Source: Noviluteimonas lactosilytica
GTDB taxonomy: Bacteria > Pseudomonadota > Gammaproteobacteria > Xanthomonadales > Xanthomonadaceae
Direction of reading: 5' to 3'
Assembly (NCBI RefSeq): GCF_020866925.1
Contig: NZ_JAJGAK010000001.1
Location: 1,780,189 to 1,844,188 of the forward strand
Length of the DNA stretch: 64,000 bases
A program made the position numbers and the translations under genes. Shown piece by piece: positions 46,023-55,810 of the stretch. The notes below the pieces were generated by a model that was given only the letters and a program-made list of their open reading frames with translations, did no database searches and had not been told where the DNA came from. Each line of letters starts with the position of its first letter. The stretch's first letter is position 1.

Positions 46023-49000
46023 TCAGGCCGCCGATGCCATCGCCTGCGGCGGCGCCTTCCACTGCGCGAGCAGCTTCGCCTCGCGGGCCTTCGCATCGTG
46101 CAGGTGCGCTTCCTTGACGTGGCCGTAGCCGCGGATGTGTTCGGGGATCGACGCGATCTCCGCCGCGAGCGCGACGTTGACGGCGTTCAATCCATCGACC
46201 AGCATGCCGACCGTCGCCGCGTAGTCTTCGATCAGGCGACGCTCCATCCTGCGTTCGCCGGTGTAGCCGAACACGTCGAGCGCAGTGCCGCGCAGGAAGC
46301 GCAGCTTCGCCACCACCTTGAACGCGGTGAACACCCACGCGCCGTATTCGCGCTTGAGCAGGCGGCCTTCCGCGTCCTTCTTCGCCAGCAGCGGCGGGGC
46401 GAGGTGGAAGCGCAGCTTGTAGTCGCCGTCGAACTGCTGTTCCAGGCGACGCTGGAACTCGCCGCTCGTGTACAGGCGCGCGACTTCGTACTCGTCCTTG
46501 TACGCCATCAACTTGAACGCGTAACGCGCGACCGCTTCCGACAGGTCGGTGCTGCCCGGCGCGCGCTGCTGTTCGGCGGCGCGGACCTTCGCGACCAGGT
46601 CGGTGTAGCGCTTCGCGTACGCGGCGTTCTGGTAGTCGGTGAGGAACGCGACGCGGCGCGCGACGACTTCGTCGAGCGAACGCGACAGGCGCGCATCGTC
46701 GAGCGGCAGGAACGCCACGTCGCCGCCGCCGTGCGCGGGCAGGTGGCGCGACTCGTCTTCCACCGCGTTCGGCTTCGGCGCGACGTTCGCGCCCCACTCG
46801 TGGCCTTCCCATTCGCCCGGCGACAGGACCGGAAGCTCGTGCAAGGTGTCCTGCGACGGAATCGAACGCGCGATGCCCGCCGCGTCGAGCACCGCCGGCA
46901 GGTCGGTCGCCGCGAGGCGACCCCACGCGAACGCGGTCTTGTTCATCTCGATCGCCGCGCCGTTGAGTTCGATCGCGCGCATCAGCGCGTCGAACGAGAT
47001 CGGCACCAGTGCACGCTGCCAGGCGTAGCCGAGGATGAAGAGGTTGGTCGCGATCGCATCGCCCATCAGCGCCGTGGCGAGTTGCGTCGCGTCGACGAGG
47101 TGCATCGCCTTGTCCGCATCGCCGTCGGTGCCCAGCGCGAGCTTGATCGCCGCGACGATGTCCTGTGCGGGGAACTGCATGTCGGGGCGCGTGGTGAACG
47201 TGCCCGGCATCGCCTCGTAGCTGTTGAGCACGACCTGCGTGCGGCCGCTGCGGATCTTCGACAGCGGCCAGTAGTCGTTGACCACGACCATGTCGCAGCC
47301 GAGCACGAGGTCGGCTTCGCCCGCGGCGATGCGCACGGCGTGGATGTCGGCCGGCGTATTCGCGATGCGGATGTGCGTGGTGACCGCGCCCCCCTTCTGC
47401 GCAAGACCCGTCTGGTCGAGCACGCTCGCGCCCTTGCCTTCGAGGTGGCCGGCCATGCCGAGCAACGCGCCGATCGTGACGACGCCCGTGCCGCCGACGC
47501 CGGTGATCAGGATGTTCCAGGGCTGGTCGAGCGACGGCAGCGTCGGCGTCGGCAGGTTCTGCAAACGATCGGCGGCGCCCGTTCCCTTCTTCTTGCGCAG
47601 CGAACCACCATGCACCGTCACGAACGACGGGCAGAAGCCGTTGACGCAGGAGTAATCCTTGTTGCAGTTGCTCTGGTCGATGTCGCGCTTGCGGCCGAAC
47701 TCGGTTTCCTTCGGCAGCACCGACACGCAGAACGACTTCTTGCCGCAATCGCCGCAGCCTTCGCACACCAGCGAGTTGATCATCACGCGCTTCTGCGGAT
47801 CGACCATCTTGCCGCGCTTGCGGCGACGACGCTTTTCCGTCGCGCAGGTCTGGTCGTAGATCAGCACGGTGGTGCCGGGCGTTTCGCGCAGGCGCTTCTG
47901 CACGTTGTCGAGTTCGCTGCGGTCGAGGAAGTCGACGCCGTTCGGGAAGATCGACGGATCGCTCCACTTGGCGATGTCGTCGGACAGCACGACGATCGTC
48001 TCCACGCCTTCGCTGCGTACCTGGTGCGCGATCTGCGGGACGCTCAGCGTGCCGTCGACCGGCTGGCCGCCGGTCATCGCGACCGCGTCGTTGTAGAGGA
48101 TCTTGTAGGTGATGTTGACCTTCGCCGCGATCGACTGGCGGATCGCGAGCGAGCCCGAGTGGAAGTACGTGCCGTCGCCGAGGTTCTGGAACACGTGCGG
48201 CGTATCGGTGAACGCGGCCTGGCCCGCCCACGTCACGCCTTCGCCGCCCATGTGCGTGAAGGTGTCGGTGCTGCGGTCCATCCACGTCACCATGTAATGG
48301 CAACCGATGCCGCCCAGCGCGCGCGAGCCTTCTGGCACGACGGTCGAGGTGTTGTGCGGGCAGCCCGAGCAGTAATGCGGCACGCGCGGGAACGCGGCGC
48401 GCGGCAGCGCGAGTTCGGATTCCTTGCCTGCCATCCAGCGCATGACGTCGCGGATGTGCTCGCTGTCATGGAACTTCTGGATGCGCTTTGCGATGACACG
48501 CGCGATGCGCGCCGGCGTGAGTTCGCCGGTCGAGGGCAGGATCCATTCGCCGGCTTCGTCGTACTTGCCGACGACCGACGGACGCTCGCCCGTCCAGTTG
48601 TACATCGCTTCCTTCATCTGGCTCTCGATGAAGGCGTGCTTCTCCTCGACCACGAGGATGTCCTGCAGGCCGCGCGCGAAGTTGCGCAGGCCGATCGGTT
48701 CCAGCGGCCAGGTCATCGCGACCTTGTAGACGCGGATGCCGAGGTCGGCGCATGCACGCGCGTCGAGGTCGAGGTATTCCAGCGCCTGCAACACGTCGAG
48801 GTACGACTTGCCGGTGGTGATGATGCCCAGGCGGGGCGTCGGCGAATCGATGACGATCCTGTCGATCCTGTTCGCGCGCGCGAATGCCTGCGCGGCCTTC
48901 ACCGCGTACTGGTGCAGGCGCATTTCCTGGTCCATCGGCGGGTCGGGCCAGCGGATGTTCAAGCCGCCGCGCGGCATCTCGAAATCGTCGGGCGTGATGA

Positions 49001-49721
49001 TCTGCAGCGCCATCGGATCGACGTCGACCGACGCCGACGACTCCACGTTCTCCGCGATCGTCTTGAAGCCGACCCAGCGGCCCGTGTAACGCGACATCGC
49101 CCAGCCGACGAGGCCGAGGTCGAGGATGTCCTGCACGCCCGCCGGATTGAGCACCGGCATCATCGCGCTGACGAACTCGTGTTCCGAACCGTGCGGCAGC
49201 GTCGAGGAACGGCACGCGTGGTCGTCGGCCGCGAGCGCGAGCACGCCGCCCTTCGGCGAAGTGCCCGCGGCGTTCGCATGCTTGAACACGTCGCCGGTGC
49301 GATCGACGCCCGGGCCCTTGCCGTACCACATGCCGAACACGCCCTCGACCTTCGCGCCTGGGAACAGGTTCGTCTGCTGCGTGCCCCACACCATCGTGGC
49401 GCCGAGGTCTTCGTTGAGGCCCGGCGTGAACTTCACCGACTTGCCTTCCAGGTGCTTGCGCGCGCGCCACAGCTCCAGGTCGAAGCCGCCGAGCGGCGAA
49501 CCGCGATAGCCGCTGACGAAACCCGCGGTGTTCAGCCCCGCCGCTTCGTCGCGCAGCTTCTGCATCAACGGCAGGCGCACGAGGGCCTGCACGCCCGACA
49601 GATAGATGCGGCCCGATTCGCGCGTGTACTTGTGGTCGAGCGTGTAGTCGGCGTCGACGGCGCTGTTGGTGAGCGCGGTGTTGGCGGAGGCGGGGGAAGA
49701 GAGCTCGGCGGTGCTGGTCAT
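46023..49721 (-). CDS. Indolepyruvate:ferredoxin oxidoreductase, fused subunits
   Basis: This 1232-residue single-chain enzyme uses thiamine diphosphate, CoA and ferredoxin to convert aryl- or branched 2-oxo acids to acyl-CoA. Order: an N-terminal pyrimidine-type domain (SGVQALVRLPLMQ, GYRGSPLGGFD), a TPP domain (YCSGCPHNTST, VTWAGQAAF), an iron-sulphur motif (LVCEGCGDCGKKSFC), and a C-terminal gamma-type domain (ITGVGGTGVVTIGALL). Start MTSTAELSS; a longer open frame upstream is opposite the REC-EAL gene and is not used. Confidence 0.92.
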   Translation of the reverse strand: MTSTAELSSPASANTALTNSAVDADYTLDHKYTRESGRIYLSGVQALVRLPLMQKLRDEAAGLNTAGFVSGYRGSPLGGFDLELWRARKHLEGKSVKFTPGLNEDLGATMVWGTQQTNLFPGAKVEGVFGMWYGKGPGVDRTGDVFKHANAAGTSPKGGVLALAADDHACRSSTLPHGSEHEFVSAMMPVLNPAGVQDILDLGLVGWAMSRYTGRWVGFKTIAENVESSASVDVDPMALQIITPDDFEMPRGGLNIRWPDPPMDQEMRLHQYAVKAAQAFARANRIDRIVIDSPTPRLGIITTGKSYLDVLQALEYLDLDARACADLGIRVYKVAMTWPLEPIGLRNFARGLQDILVVEEKHAFIESQMKEAMYNWTGERPSVVGKYDEAGEWILPSTGELTPARIARVIAKRIQKFHDSEHIRDVMRWMAGKESELALPRAAFPRVPHYCSGCPHNTSTVVPEGSRALGGIGCHYMVTWMDRSTDTFTHMGGEGVTWAGQAAFTDTPHVFQNLGDGTYFHSGSLAIRQSIAAKVNITYKILYNDAVAMTGGQPVDGTLSVPQIAHQVRSEGVETIVVLSDDIAKWSDPSIFPNGVDFLDRSELDNVQKRLRETPGTTVLIYDQTCATEKRRRRKRGKMVDPQKRVMINSLVCEGCGDCGKKSFCVSVLPKETEFGRKRDIDQSNCNKDYSCVNGFCPSFVTVHGGSLRKKKGTGAADRLQNLPTPTLPSLDQPWNILITGVGGTGVVTIGALLGMAGHLEGKGASVLDQTGLAQKGGAVTTHIRIANTPADIHAVRIAAGEADLVLGCDMVVVNDYWPLSKIRSGRTQVVLNSYEAMPGTFTTRPDMQFPAQDIVAAIKLALGTDGDADKAMHLVDATQLATALMGDAIATNLFILGYAWQRALVPISFDALMRAIELNGAAIEMNKTAFAWGRLAATDLPAVLDAAGIARSIPSQDTLHELPVLSPGEWEGHEWGANVAPKPNAVEDESRHLPAHGGGDVAFLPLDDARLSRSLDEVVARRVAFLTDYQNAAYAKRYTDLVAKVRAAEQQRAPGSTDLSEAVARYAFKLMAYKDEYEVARLYTSGEFQRRLEQQFDGDYKLRFHLAPPLLAKKDAEGRLLKREYGAWVFTAFKVVAKLRFLRGTALDVFGYTGERRMERRLIEDYAATVGMLVDGLNAVNVALAAEIASIPEHIRGYGHVKEAHLHDAKAREAKLLAQWKAPPQAMASAA

Positions 49722-49884
49722 GACAGGCTCACGGGCAGGCCACGCCCGGGGACGGGCGCGGCAAAAGCGGGAAAAAAGACGCGGGATTGTAGCAGCGGCG
49801 GCTTGCGCGGCCGCCCCGGCCCCCCCGACACGTTTCAATACGCAGGCGCACGCGGCAGTGCGCCCCGATCGGGGGAAGCTCCGG

Positions 49885-51072
49885 ATGAGCTTGAGCGCGC
49901 TGCGCGTGATGGTGGTGGAAGACCACGGCTTCCAGCGCCGGCTGGCGCTGCGCCTGCTTGCTGAACTGGGCGTCTCGTCGGTGATGGAAGCGGCCGACGG
50001 CGTGGCGGCGCTCGCCCAGCTGGAAACGCAGATCCCCCCCGACGTGGTGCTGGTCGACCTCGACATGCCCGGCATGGACGGCATCGAATTCATCGGCCAC
50101 GTCGCGCAGCGACGCCTCGCGCGCGGCGTCGCGCTGGTCAGCGCGCTCGACCCGGCCCTGCTCAACACCGTGCAGATGATGGCGCGCGCCTACGGCCTGC
50201 ACGTGCTCGGCAGCATCGAGAAGCCGCTGAGCGCGGAGAAACTCGAAGCGGTGCTCACGCGCTACGAGGAACGCCTGCAATCGAACCCCGACGACGAAAC
50301 GCTGTTCCTCGAGATCGCCGACGTGCGCCGCGCGTTGAACGAAGGCGAGATCGTCCCGTGGTTCCAGCCGCAGGCCGAATTCGCGAACGGCAAGATCGTC
50401 GGCATCGAAGCGCTCGCGCGCTGGGAACGCGACGGGCAGGTGATCCGCCCGCACCACTTCGTCGGCATGCTCGAATCCGACGGCCTGGCCGCCGGCCTCA
50501 CCGACACGATCCTCGACCAGGCCTGCGCGTGGAAGCGGCGCTGGCAGGACGATGGCCTGCGCCTGAATCTCTCGGTCAACGTCTCGCCCGCGACGTTGCA
50601 CGACCCCGCCGCCGCCGATCGCTACCAGCAGATCGTCGAAGCGCACGGCGTGTCGCCGTCCGAAGTGATCCTCGAGATCACCGAGAGCCTGTTGATGGCC
50701 GATGCGGCGCGCGGGCTCGGCGTGCTCGCGCGACTGCGCCTGAAAGGCTTCGGCCTGTCGATCGACGACTTCGGCACCGGCTATTCGTCGCTCGCGCAGT
50801 TGTCGCAGGTGCCGTTCACCGAACTCAAGATCGACCAGGGCTTCGTGTTCGGCGCGCATTCGCAGCCGCGCAAGCGCGCGGTGGTCGAAGCGAGCCTGGA
50901 CCTCGCGCGCAAGCTGCAACTGGAAACCGTGGCCGAAGGCGTGGAGACGGTCGAGGACTGGCAGATGCTGGCCGAGCTGGGGTGCGGCATCGCGCAGGGC
51001 TATCTCGTCGGCGCGCCGGTGCCGGCCGAAGACCTCGCCGAGTGCGTCGCGCGCTGGCGGGCGCCGCACTGA
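49885..51072 (+). CDS. REC-EAL cyclic-di-GMP phosphodiesterase (RocR/PvrR-like)
   Basis: This 395-residue response regulator has a receiver (Asp58 in VLVDLDMPG) and a C-terminal EAL domain (Glu175 in [38 protein letters not shown]). Catalytic motifs are complete, so it should cleave c-di-GMP to pGpG. GGAAG lies before the ATG. The next gene is a hybrid kinase 8 bases downstream, giving a likely phosphorelay that controls motility or biofilm, as for RocR and PvrR. Confidence 0.92.
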   Translation: MSLSALRVMVVEDHGFQRRLALRLLAELGVSSVMEAADGVAALAQLETQIPPDVVLVDLDMPGMDGIEFIGHVAQRRLARGVALVSALDPALLNTVQMMARAYGLHVLGSIEKPLSAEKLEAVLTRYEERLQSNPDDETLFLEIADVRRALNEGEIVPWFQPQAEFANGKIVGIEALARWERDGQVIRPHHFVGMLESDGLAAGLTDTILDQACAWKRRWQDDGLRLNLSVNVSPATLHDPAAADRYQQIVEAHGVSPSEVILEITESLLMADAARGLGVLARLRLKGFGLSIDDFGTGYSSLAQLSQVPFTELKIDQGFVFGAHSQPRKRAVVEASLDLARKLQLETVAEGVETVEDWQMLAELGCGIAQGYLVGAPVPAEDLAECVARWRAPH

Positions 51073-51080
51073 GGGCGCGC

Positions 51081-53990
51081 ATGCGGTTCCGTTCCTTTTC
51101 GCTCGGGATGCGCCACCAGTTGTGGGGGCTGTTCGGCCTGTTCCTGCTGGCCGGCGCGACCGTGCTCGTGATCGACGAATGGGTGCAGTACCAGCAGCGC
51201 GCCTCGCTCGAAACGCTGCGCGACAACTCGCTTCAACGCCTGCGCCACCTCAAGGCCGTGTCCGACGGTTACGGGCTCGACGTCGTCGACACCACCTTCC
51301 GCGTGCGCAACAACCTGATGACCTGGAACCAGGGCGTCGCCACGCTCGATGCCGCGCGCGCGAAGATCGACCGCAGCTGGAAAGCGTTGGCGTCGATGCC
51401 GCGCGACCCCGAGCAGAAGGCGATCTTCGAGCAGGTGCTGGTCGCGCGCGTGCGTTCGCACAAGGCGATGGACACCTTGCGCGCGATCCTCGTGGCGCGC
51501 GACCTTCCCGCGCTCGGCCACTTCGCCGACACAGAGCTGTATCCGTCGATCGATCCGGTGACCACGCGCATGGAAGCGTTGTCGCAGATCGCGATGGTGA
51601 ACTCCGAGCGCATGGTGCGCGAAGACATCGAGCGAGGACGGCGCGCGAGCGCGCTGCGCATCTCGCTGTCGATGATCGCGCTGCTGTTCGCCGCGTTGAT
51701 CGCGCGGCACATCCTGCGCAACGTGTACAAGGGCGTGGAATCGCTCACCACGCTCGCGCGCGACATGCGCAAGCACCAGTTCGACGAGAGCGAACCGATG
51801 TACCGGCCGCGCGGCGAACTGGGCACGGTGATGGATGCGTTCGTGGACATGCGGCGCGACGTCGTGCGCTACGAATCCGACCTCACCGGCCAGCTCGCGG
51901 TGAACGAAGCCGTGCGCCAGGAACTCGAGCGCCGCGAGGAATTCCAGCGTTCGCTGCTCAACGCCGCGCAGGTCGCGATCCTCGCGATGGACGGCCACGG
52001 GCGCTGGATCATGTACAACCCGTTCGCCGAGAAGCTGCTCGGTTGGCACCCGCACGAACTGCTCGGCAAGGTCCCGCGCCACGGCACGCAGCCCGCCGAG
52101 GACGATTCGCCGATGCTCGTGCCGGCGGAGCAGGTGGAGCATGTGGTCGCCGGGCTCGAACGCATGCGCGGCAAGCGCGTGCCCGCCGACTGGCGCGCGA
52201 TGTACGCGCTCGCCGAACTCGATCGGCCGCCGCACGAAGCGGTGCTGGTGCATCGCGACGGCCACATGGTGCCGGTCGTGCTGTCGCTCGCTGCATTCAA
52301 GGACGAGGCCGGCAACCCCGGCGGCCTGATCGCGGTGGCGACCGACCTCACCGAACGCAAGCGCCTGGAAGAAGCGTTGCGCGAGAGCGAATCGCGCGCG
52401 CACGAGGCGAACATCGCGAAGAGCGCCTTCCTCGCCGCGATGAGCCACGAGATCCGCACGCCGATGATCGGCGTGACCGGCATGGTCGAAATCCTCGCGC
52501 ACACGCAGCTCGACGGCGACCAGCGTCGCGCGCTCAACGTCATCCAGTCGTCCGCCGAATCGCTGTTGCAGATCATCGGCGACATCCTCGACTTCTCGAA
52601 GATCGAAGCGGGGCGCCTGGAGCTCTCGCCATCGCCGGTCGATCTGCGTCGCGTCGTGCGCATGACCGTGGCGAACTTCTCGGGCTCCGCGTCGAGCAAG
52701 GGCTTGCAGTTGTCGTGCGATGTCGACGATCGCATCGGCCCCGCGTATCGCGCCGACGCGTTGCGCGTGCGACAGATCGTGTCGAACTTCCTGTCGAACG
52801 CGATCAAGTTCACCGAGCAGGGCCGCGTCGAAGCAGTATTCGAGTGGAAAGCCGCGGAGCCGGACGCGGGCCCGTTGGGCGGCGATCGCCTCACCGTGCG
52901 CGTGACCGACACCGGCATCGGCGTATCGCCCGAACAACAGGCGCGCCTGTTCCAGCCGTTCTCGCAGGCCGACAGCGATACGACGCGCCGTTTCGGCGGC
53001 ACGGGTCTCGGGCTTGCGATCTGCCGCCGCCTCGCCGAACTGATGGGCGGCGCGGTGACGATGGAAAGCGCGCCGGGGCAGGGCACCACGATGCGCTTCG
53101 ACGTCGCCTTGCCGCGTGCGCGCGTCGAAGACGTGCCGGCCGAGTCGCTGCAGCCTTCGACACCGTTGCTCGCACCGCGCAAGTTGCCCACGGTGGCCGA
53201 AGCCGAAAGCGAAGGCAGCCTCGTGCTGCTGGTCGACGATCATCCGACCAATCGCGCAGTGATCGCGCGCCAGCTCGCGCTCGCCGGCTATGCGAGCGAA
53301 AGCGCCGACGACGGCGAACAGGGCCTGGTTCGCTGGCGCACGGGCCGCTATGCGCTCGTCCTCACCGACGTTCACATGCCGAAGCTCGATGGCTATCAGT
53401 TCGCGCGTGCGATCCGCGAAGAGGAAGCACGCGAAGGCCGCATGCGCACGCCGGTGATCGCGCTCACCGCCTCCGCGTTGAAGGGCGAGGCGGAACGTTG
53501 CCTCGCTGCCGGCATGGACGATTACCTCGCCAAACCCGTCCGCATCCCTTCGCTCGTGGAGATGCTCGCGCGCTGGTTGCCGCATACGCAGGTCGCCGCC
53601 ACGCCGACGCAGATCGCGGACCTCGCGTCGATGCTGCCGCAGGCCGAACGCCCCGCGCCCATCGACGAGTCGGTGCTCACCGGCCTCACGCACGGCGACG
53701 CAGCGGAAACCCGCGAACTGCTCGACGACTTCCTGGCCAGCACGACCACCGACCTCGCCACGCTCGAAGCCGCGCGCGATTCCGGCGACCTCCCCGGCGT
53801 GACGCGCGAGGCCCACAAGATCAAGGGCGCCGCGCGCAGCATCGGCGCGGGCGAACTGGGCGAGGCGGCGGATGCGCTGGAAACCGCCGGCCGCGCGCAG
53901 GACGCCGCGCACGTGCCCGCGCTGGTCGCCGACGTCGCCACCGCGGTGCACCGGATGGTCCTCTGGATCGACGCACGCTGGCCCCGGTGA
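51081..53990 (+). CDS. Hybrid sensor histidine kinase with receiver and HPt domains
   Basis: This 969-residue membrane kinase has two spans (about 11-31 and 197-213) around a helical periplasmic sensor, a linker, a PAS domain (about 295-420), HisKA with His456 (MSHEIRTPM), an ATPase ([18 protein letters not shown]), a receiver with Asp763 (VLTDVHMPK), and an HPt with His912 ([11 protein letters not shown]). It has a full relay path and lies 8 bases after the REC-EAL gene, its likely partner. The signal sensed is unknown. Confidence 0.92.
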   Translation: MRFRSFSLGMRHQLWGLFGLFLLAGATVLVIDEWVQYQQRASLETLRDNSLQRLRHLKAVSDGYGLDVVDTTFRVRNNLMTWNQGVATLDAARAKIDRSWKALASMPRDPEQKAIFEQVLVARVRSHKAMDTLRAILVARDLPALGHFADTELYPSIDPVTTRMEALSQIAMVNSERMVREDIERGRRASALRISLSMIALLFAALIARHILRNVYKGVESLTTLARDMRKHQFDESEPMYRPRGELGTVMDAFVDMRRDVVRYESDLTGQLAVNEAVRQELERREEFQRSLLNAAQVAILAMDGHGRWIMYNPFAEKLLGWHPHELLGKVPRHGTQPAEDDSPMLVPAEQVEHVVAGLERMRGKRVPADWRAMYALAELDRPPHEAVLVHRDGHMVPVVLSLAAFKDEAGNPGGLIAVATDLTERKRLEEALRESESRAHEANIAKSAFLAAMSHEIRTPMIGVTGMVEILAHTQLDGDQRRALNVIQSSAESLLQIIGDILDFSKIEAGRLELSPSPVDLRRVVRMTVANFSGSASSKGLQLSCDVDDRIGPAYRADALRVRQIVSNFLSNAIKFTEQGRVEAVFEWKAAEPDAGPLGGDRLTVRVTDTGIGVSPEQQARLFQPFSQADSDTTRRFGGTGLGLAICRRLAELMGGAVTMESAPGQGTTMRFDVALPRARVEDVPAESLQPSTPLLAPRKLPTVAEAESEGSLVLLVDDHPTNRAVIARQLALAGYASESADDGEQGLVRWRTGRYALVLTDVHMPKLDGYQFARAIREEEAREGRMRTPVIALTASALKGEAERCLAAGMDDYLAKPVRIPSLVEMLARWLPHTQVAATPTQIADLASMLPQAERPAPIDESVLTGLTHGDAAETRELLDDFLASTTTDLATLEAARDSGDLPGVTREAHKIKGAARSIGAGELGEAADALETAGRAQDAAHVPALVADVATAVHRMVLWIDARWPR

Positions 53991-53993
53991 GGT

Positions 53994-53999
53994 AAGGTC
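53994..53999 (+). promoter_or_regulatory. Possible -10 before the ParA-like gene
   Basis: TAAGGT (here AGGTAAGGTCC, about 53993-53998) is a TAnnnT element near the kinase stop, about 32 bases before the ATG. Weak evidence. Confidence 0.2.
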
Positions 54000-54030
54000 C
54001 GACTTCCAAGCGTGCTTCCAGGGGGTCGGG

Positions 54031-54660
54031 ATGAAGACCGTGCTCGTGGCCAGTTCGAAGGGGGGCGTGGGCAAGACCACGCTGTCGACCAACCTCGCCG
54101 CGCATTTCGCGAACGACGGCAAGCGCACCGTGCTGGTCGATGCCGACCGCCAGGGCTCCTCGCGCCACTGGGCCGAGAAGCGCGCGCACCTGAATACCGC
54201 GGTGCTGCCCGTCGACGGCACGCGGCGCGACTGGAACCGCAAGGTGCCCGACGATGCGCAACACGTCGTCGTCGATGCATCGGCTGGCGCGCATGGACCG
54301 GAGCTCGTGCACTTCCTCGACGTCGCCGACGCGGTCGTCGTGCCGGTGCTCGCATCGCGGATCGATATCGAAGCCACCGTGCCGTTCCTCGACACGCTGG
54401 CCAAACATCCGCGCGTGCGCAAGGGCGACCTCCCGGTCGGGCTCGTCGGCAATCGCCTGCGCCCGTGGACCAACGCCTCGCAGCAATTCATGGATGCGCT
54501 GCGCGAATGGCCGTACCCGCTGGTCGCCGAATTGCGCGATACGCAGGCCTACGTCCTGATGGCCGGGCTCGGCAGGAGCCTGTTCGACTACCAGTCGCAG
54601 CAGGTGCGCGAACACCAGGCCGACTGGGCGCCGCTCTTCAAGTGGCTCAAGCGCGCGTGA
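54031..54660 (+). CDS. ParA/MinD family ATPase, without a ParB neighbour
   Basis: This 209-residue ATPase has the deviant Walker A SSKGGVGKTTLSTN (9-22), a Walker A' LVDADRQGS and the later VVVPVLASRID. It is short for a chromosomal ParA (no DNA-binding N-terminus) and no parB or minC/E is adjacent, so it may position another protein cluster, for example a chemotaxis or signalling complex. GGGGGT lies before the ATG. It follows the hybrid kinase. Confidence 0.88.
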   Translation: MKTVLVASSKGGVGKTTLSTNLAAHFANDGKRTVLVDADRQGSSRHWAEKRAHLNTAVLPVDGTRRDWNRKVPDDAQHVVVDASAGAHGPELVHFLDVADAVVVPVLASRIDIEATVPFLDTLAKHPRVRKGDLPVGLVGNRLRPWTNASQQFMDALREWPYPLVAELRDTQAYVLMAGLGRSLFDYQSQQVREHQADWAPLFKWLKRA

Positions 54661-54713
54661 GGGAAGATCGCGCACTGCCGGGGAATTCACCCCTCGCGCC
54701 CCCGGCGGTCGGC

Positions 54714-54719
54714 TAAGCT
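54714..54719 (+). promoter_or_regulatory. Possible -10 for a near-leaderless transcript
   Basis: TAAGCT in GGCTAAGCTCACC ends 8 bases before the ATG of the SixA-like gene; compare 42073. Confidence 0.35.
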
Positions 54720-54727
54720 CACCGCAT

Positions 54728-55204
54728 ATGCGCGAACTCATCCTGCTGCGTCACGCCCATGCCGAGCCGGCCACCGCCGGCCAGGCCGACCTCGATCGCC
54801 CGCTCTCGCCGGAGGGCCTCGCCGAAGCGGAGGCCGCGGGCCGCTGGCTCCGCGAGCGCCAGCTCGTGCCCGATCGCGTGTTGTGTTCGCCTTCGCGGCG
54901 CACGCGCGAAACGCTCGAAGCCGTGCTCGGCGCGGTCGGGTACGTCGACCAGCGCCTCGAGCCCGCGATCTACGAAGCCACGCCCGGCACGCTGATGGAA
55001 CTCGCGGACGGGCACAAGGACGTCGATCGCCTGTTGCTCGTCGGCCACAACCCGGGTTTCGAACAACTCGCCGCGTTGATGCACAGCGGGCAGTCGGGCG
55101 ATTACCGCGGCATGCCGCCGGCGGGCATCGCGGTGCTGCACCTGCCGCGCGAGGCCGCATTCGAGCCGGGCGCCGCGCAGCTGGCCGCGTTCTGGTGGCC
55201 GTGA
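54728..55204 (+). CDS. SixA-like phosphohistidine phosphatase
   Basis: This 158-residue histidine phosphatase has the catalytic LLRHAHAEP (RHG-type) N-terminus and the second histidine in LLVGHNPGFEQLA. Size and layout fit SixA, which removes phosphate from HPt histidines in phosphorelays. It lies a few genes from a hybrid kinase with an HPt, so a link is possible but unproven. Confidence 0.9.
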   Translation: MRELILLRHAHAEPATAGQADLDRPLSPEGLAEAEAAGRWLRERQLVPDRVLCSPSRRTRETLEAVLGAVGYVDQRLEPAIYEATPGTLMELADGHKDVDRLLLVGHNPGFEQLAALMHSGQSGDYRGMPPAGIAVLHLPREAAFEPGAAQLAAFWWP

Positions 55205-55213
55205 CGGCCTGAC

Positions 55214-55810
55214 ATGCGCGCGTTCGTCGCCACGCTGCTGCTGGCGGGAGTCGGCGCCGGCGTGGTGGCGTCGCGGGACGTCGGCGCACAGCAACCGGTC
55301 GCGCCGATCGCGGTGATCCAGCCGGAATCGCGCTTCGAGTTCTCGATGGTCACGCGCTGGAACCAGGTGCTGATCGGGCGCTTCCCCGAAGCGGAAGGCG
55401 ATGTGCTCGCGTTGCCCGACGGCCGTCGCCAGGTGCGAATCCGCCTGTCGACCGCGAGCGTGGAGATCGTCGACCATCCGCGCTACACGCGCTTCATGCG
55501 CGGTCCCCGGTTCTTCGACGCCCCCAAGTTTCCCGACGTGACGTTCCTTTCCGATCCCTACGACGCCGACCTGCTGAACACCGGCGGCACGTTGCACGGG
55601 CGCCTGCGCATGCACGGCATCCAGCGCCGCGAAACCTTCGTGCTCGAACCCGCCGCGTGCGTGCGCCCGGGCCGCGACTGCCCGATCGTCGCCGCCGGCA
55701 CCGTGCGTCGCGCCGCCTACGATCTCGACGGCTGGCGCATGGCGCTGCGCGACGAGGTGCGGTTCTCGATGCAAGTGCGACTGCACGACACGACGGCCGG
55801 CCAGCGATGA
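55214..55810 (+). CDS. YceI-like exported protein
   Basis: This 198-residue protein has an N-terminal signal or anchor (RAFVATLLLAGVGAGVVAS) and a YceI-like lipocalin-type beta domain (SRFEFSMVTRW, VRIRLSTASVEI, PKFPDVTFLSDP, GTLHGRLRMHGI). YceI proteins bind isoprenoids or amphiphilic ligands. Two cysteines (ACVRPGRDC) are unusual for the family. Its stop overlaps the PLD lipoprotein start (ATGA). Confidence 0.82.
   Translation: MRAFVATLLLAGVGAGVVASRDVGAQQPVAPIAVIQPESRFEFSMVTRWNQVLIGRFPEAEGDVLALPDGRRQVRIRLSTASVEIVDHPRYTRFMRGPRFFDAPKFPDVTFLSDPYDADLLNTGGTLHGRLRMHGIQRRETFVLEPAACVRPGRDCPIVAAGTVRRAAYDLDGWRMALRDEVRFSMQVRLHDTTAGQR

Noticed and set aside
45195-49964. A 1589-codon open frame on the plus strand opposite the indolepyruvate oxidoreductase
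   Set aside because: It is the complement of a real gene in GC-rich DNA and reads as Arg/His/Asp-rich noise with no domain.
46023-50168. Longer reading of the indolepyruvate gene back to 50168
   Set aside because: The extra 149 residues are opposite the REC-EAL gene and poor in composition; MTSTAEL is the expected start.
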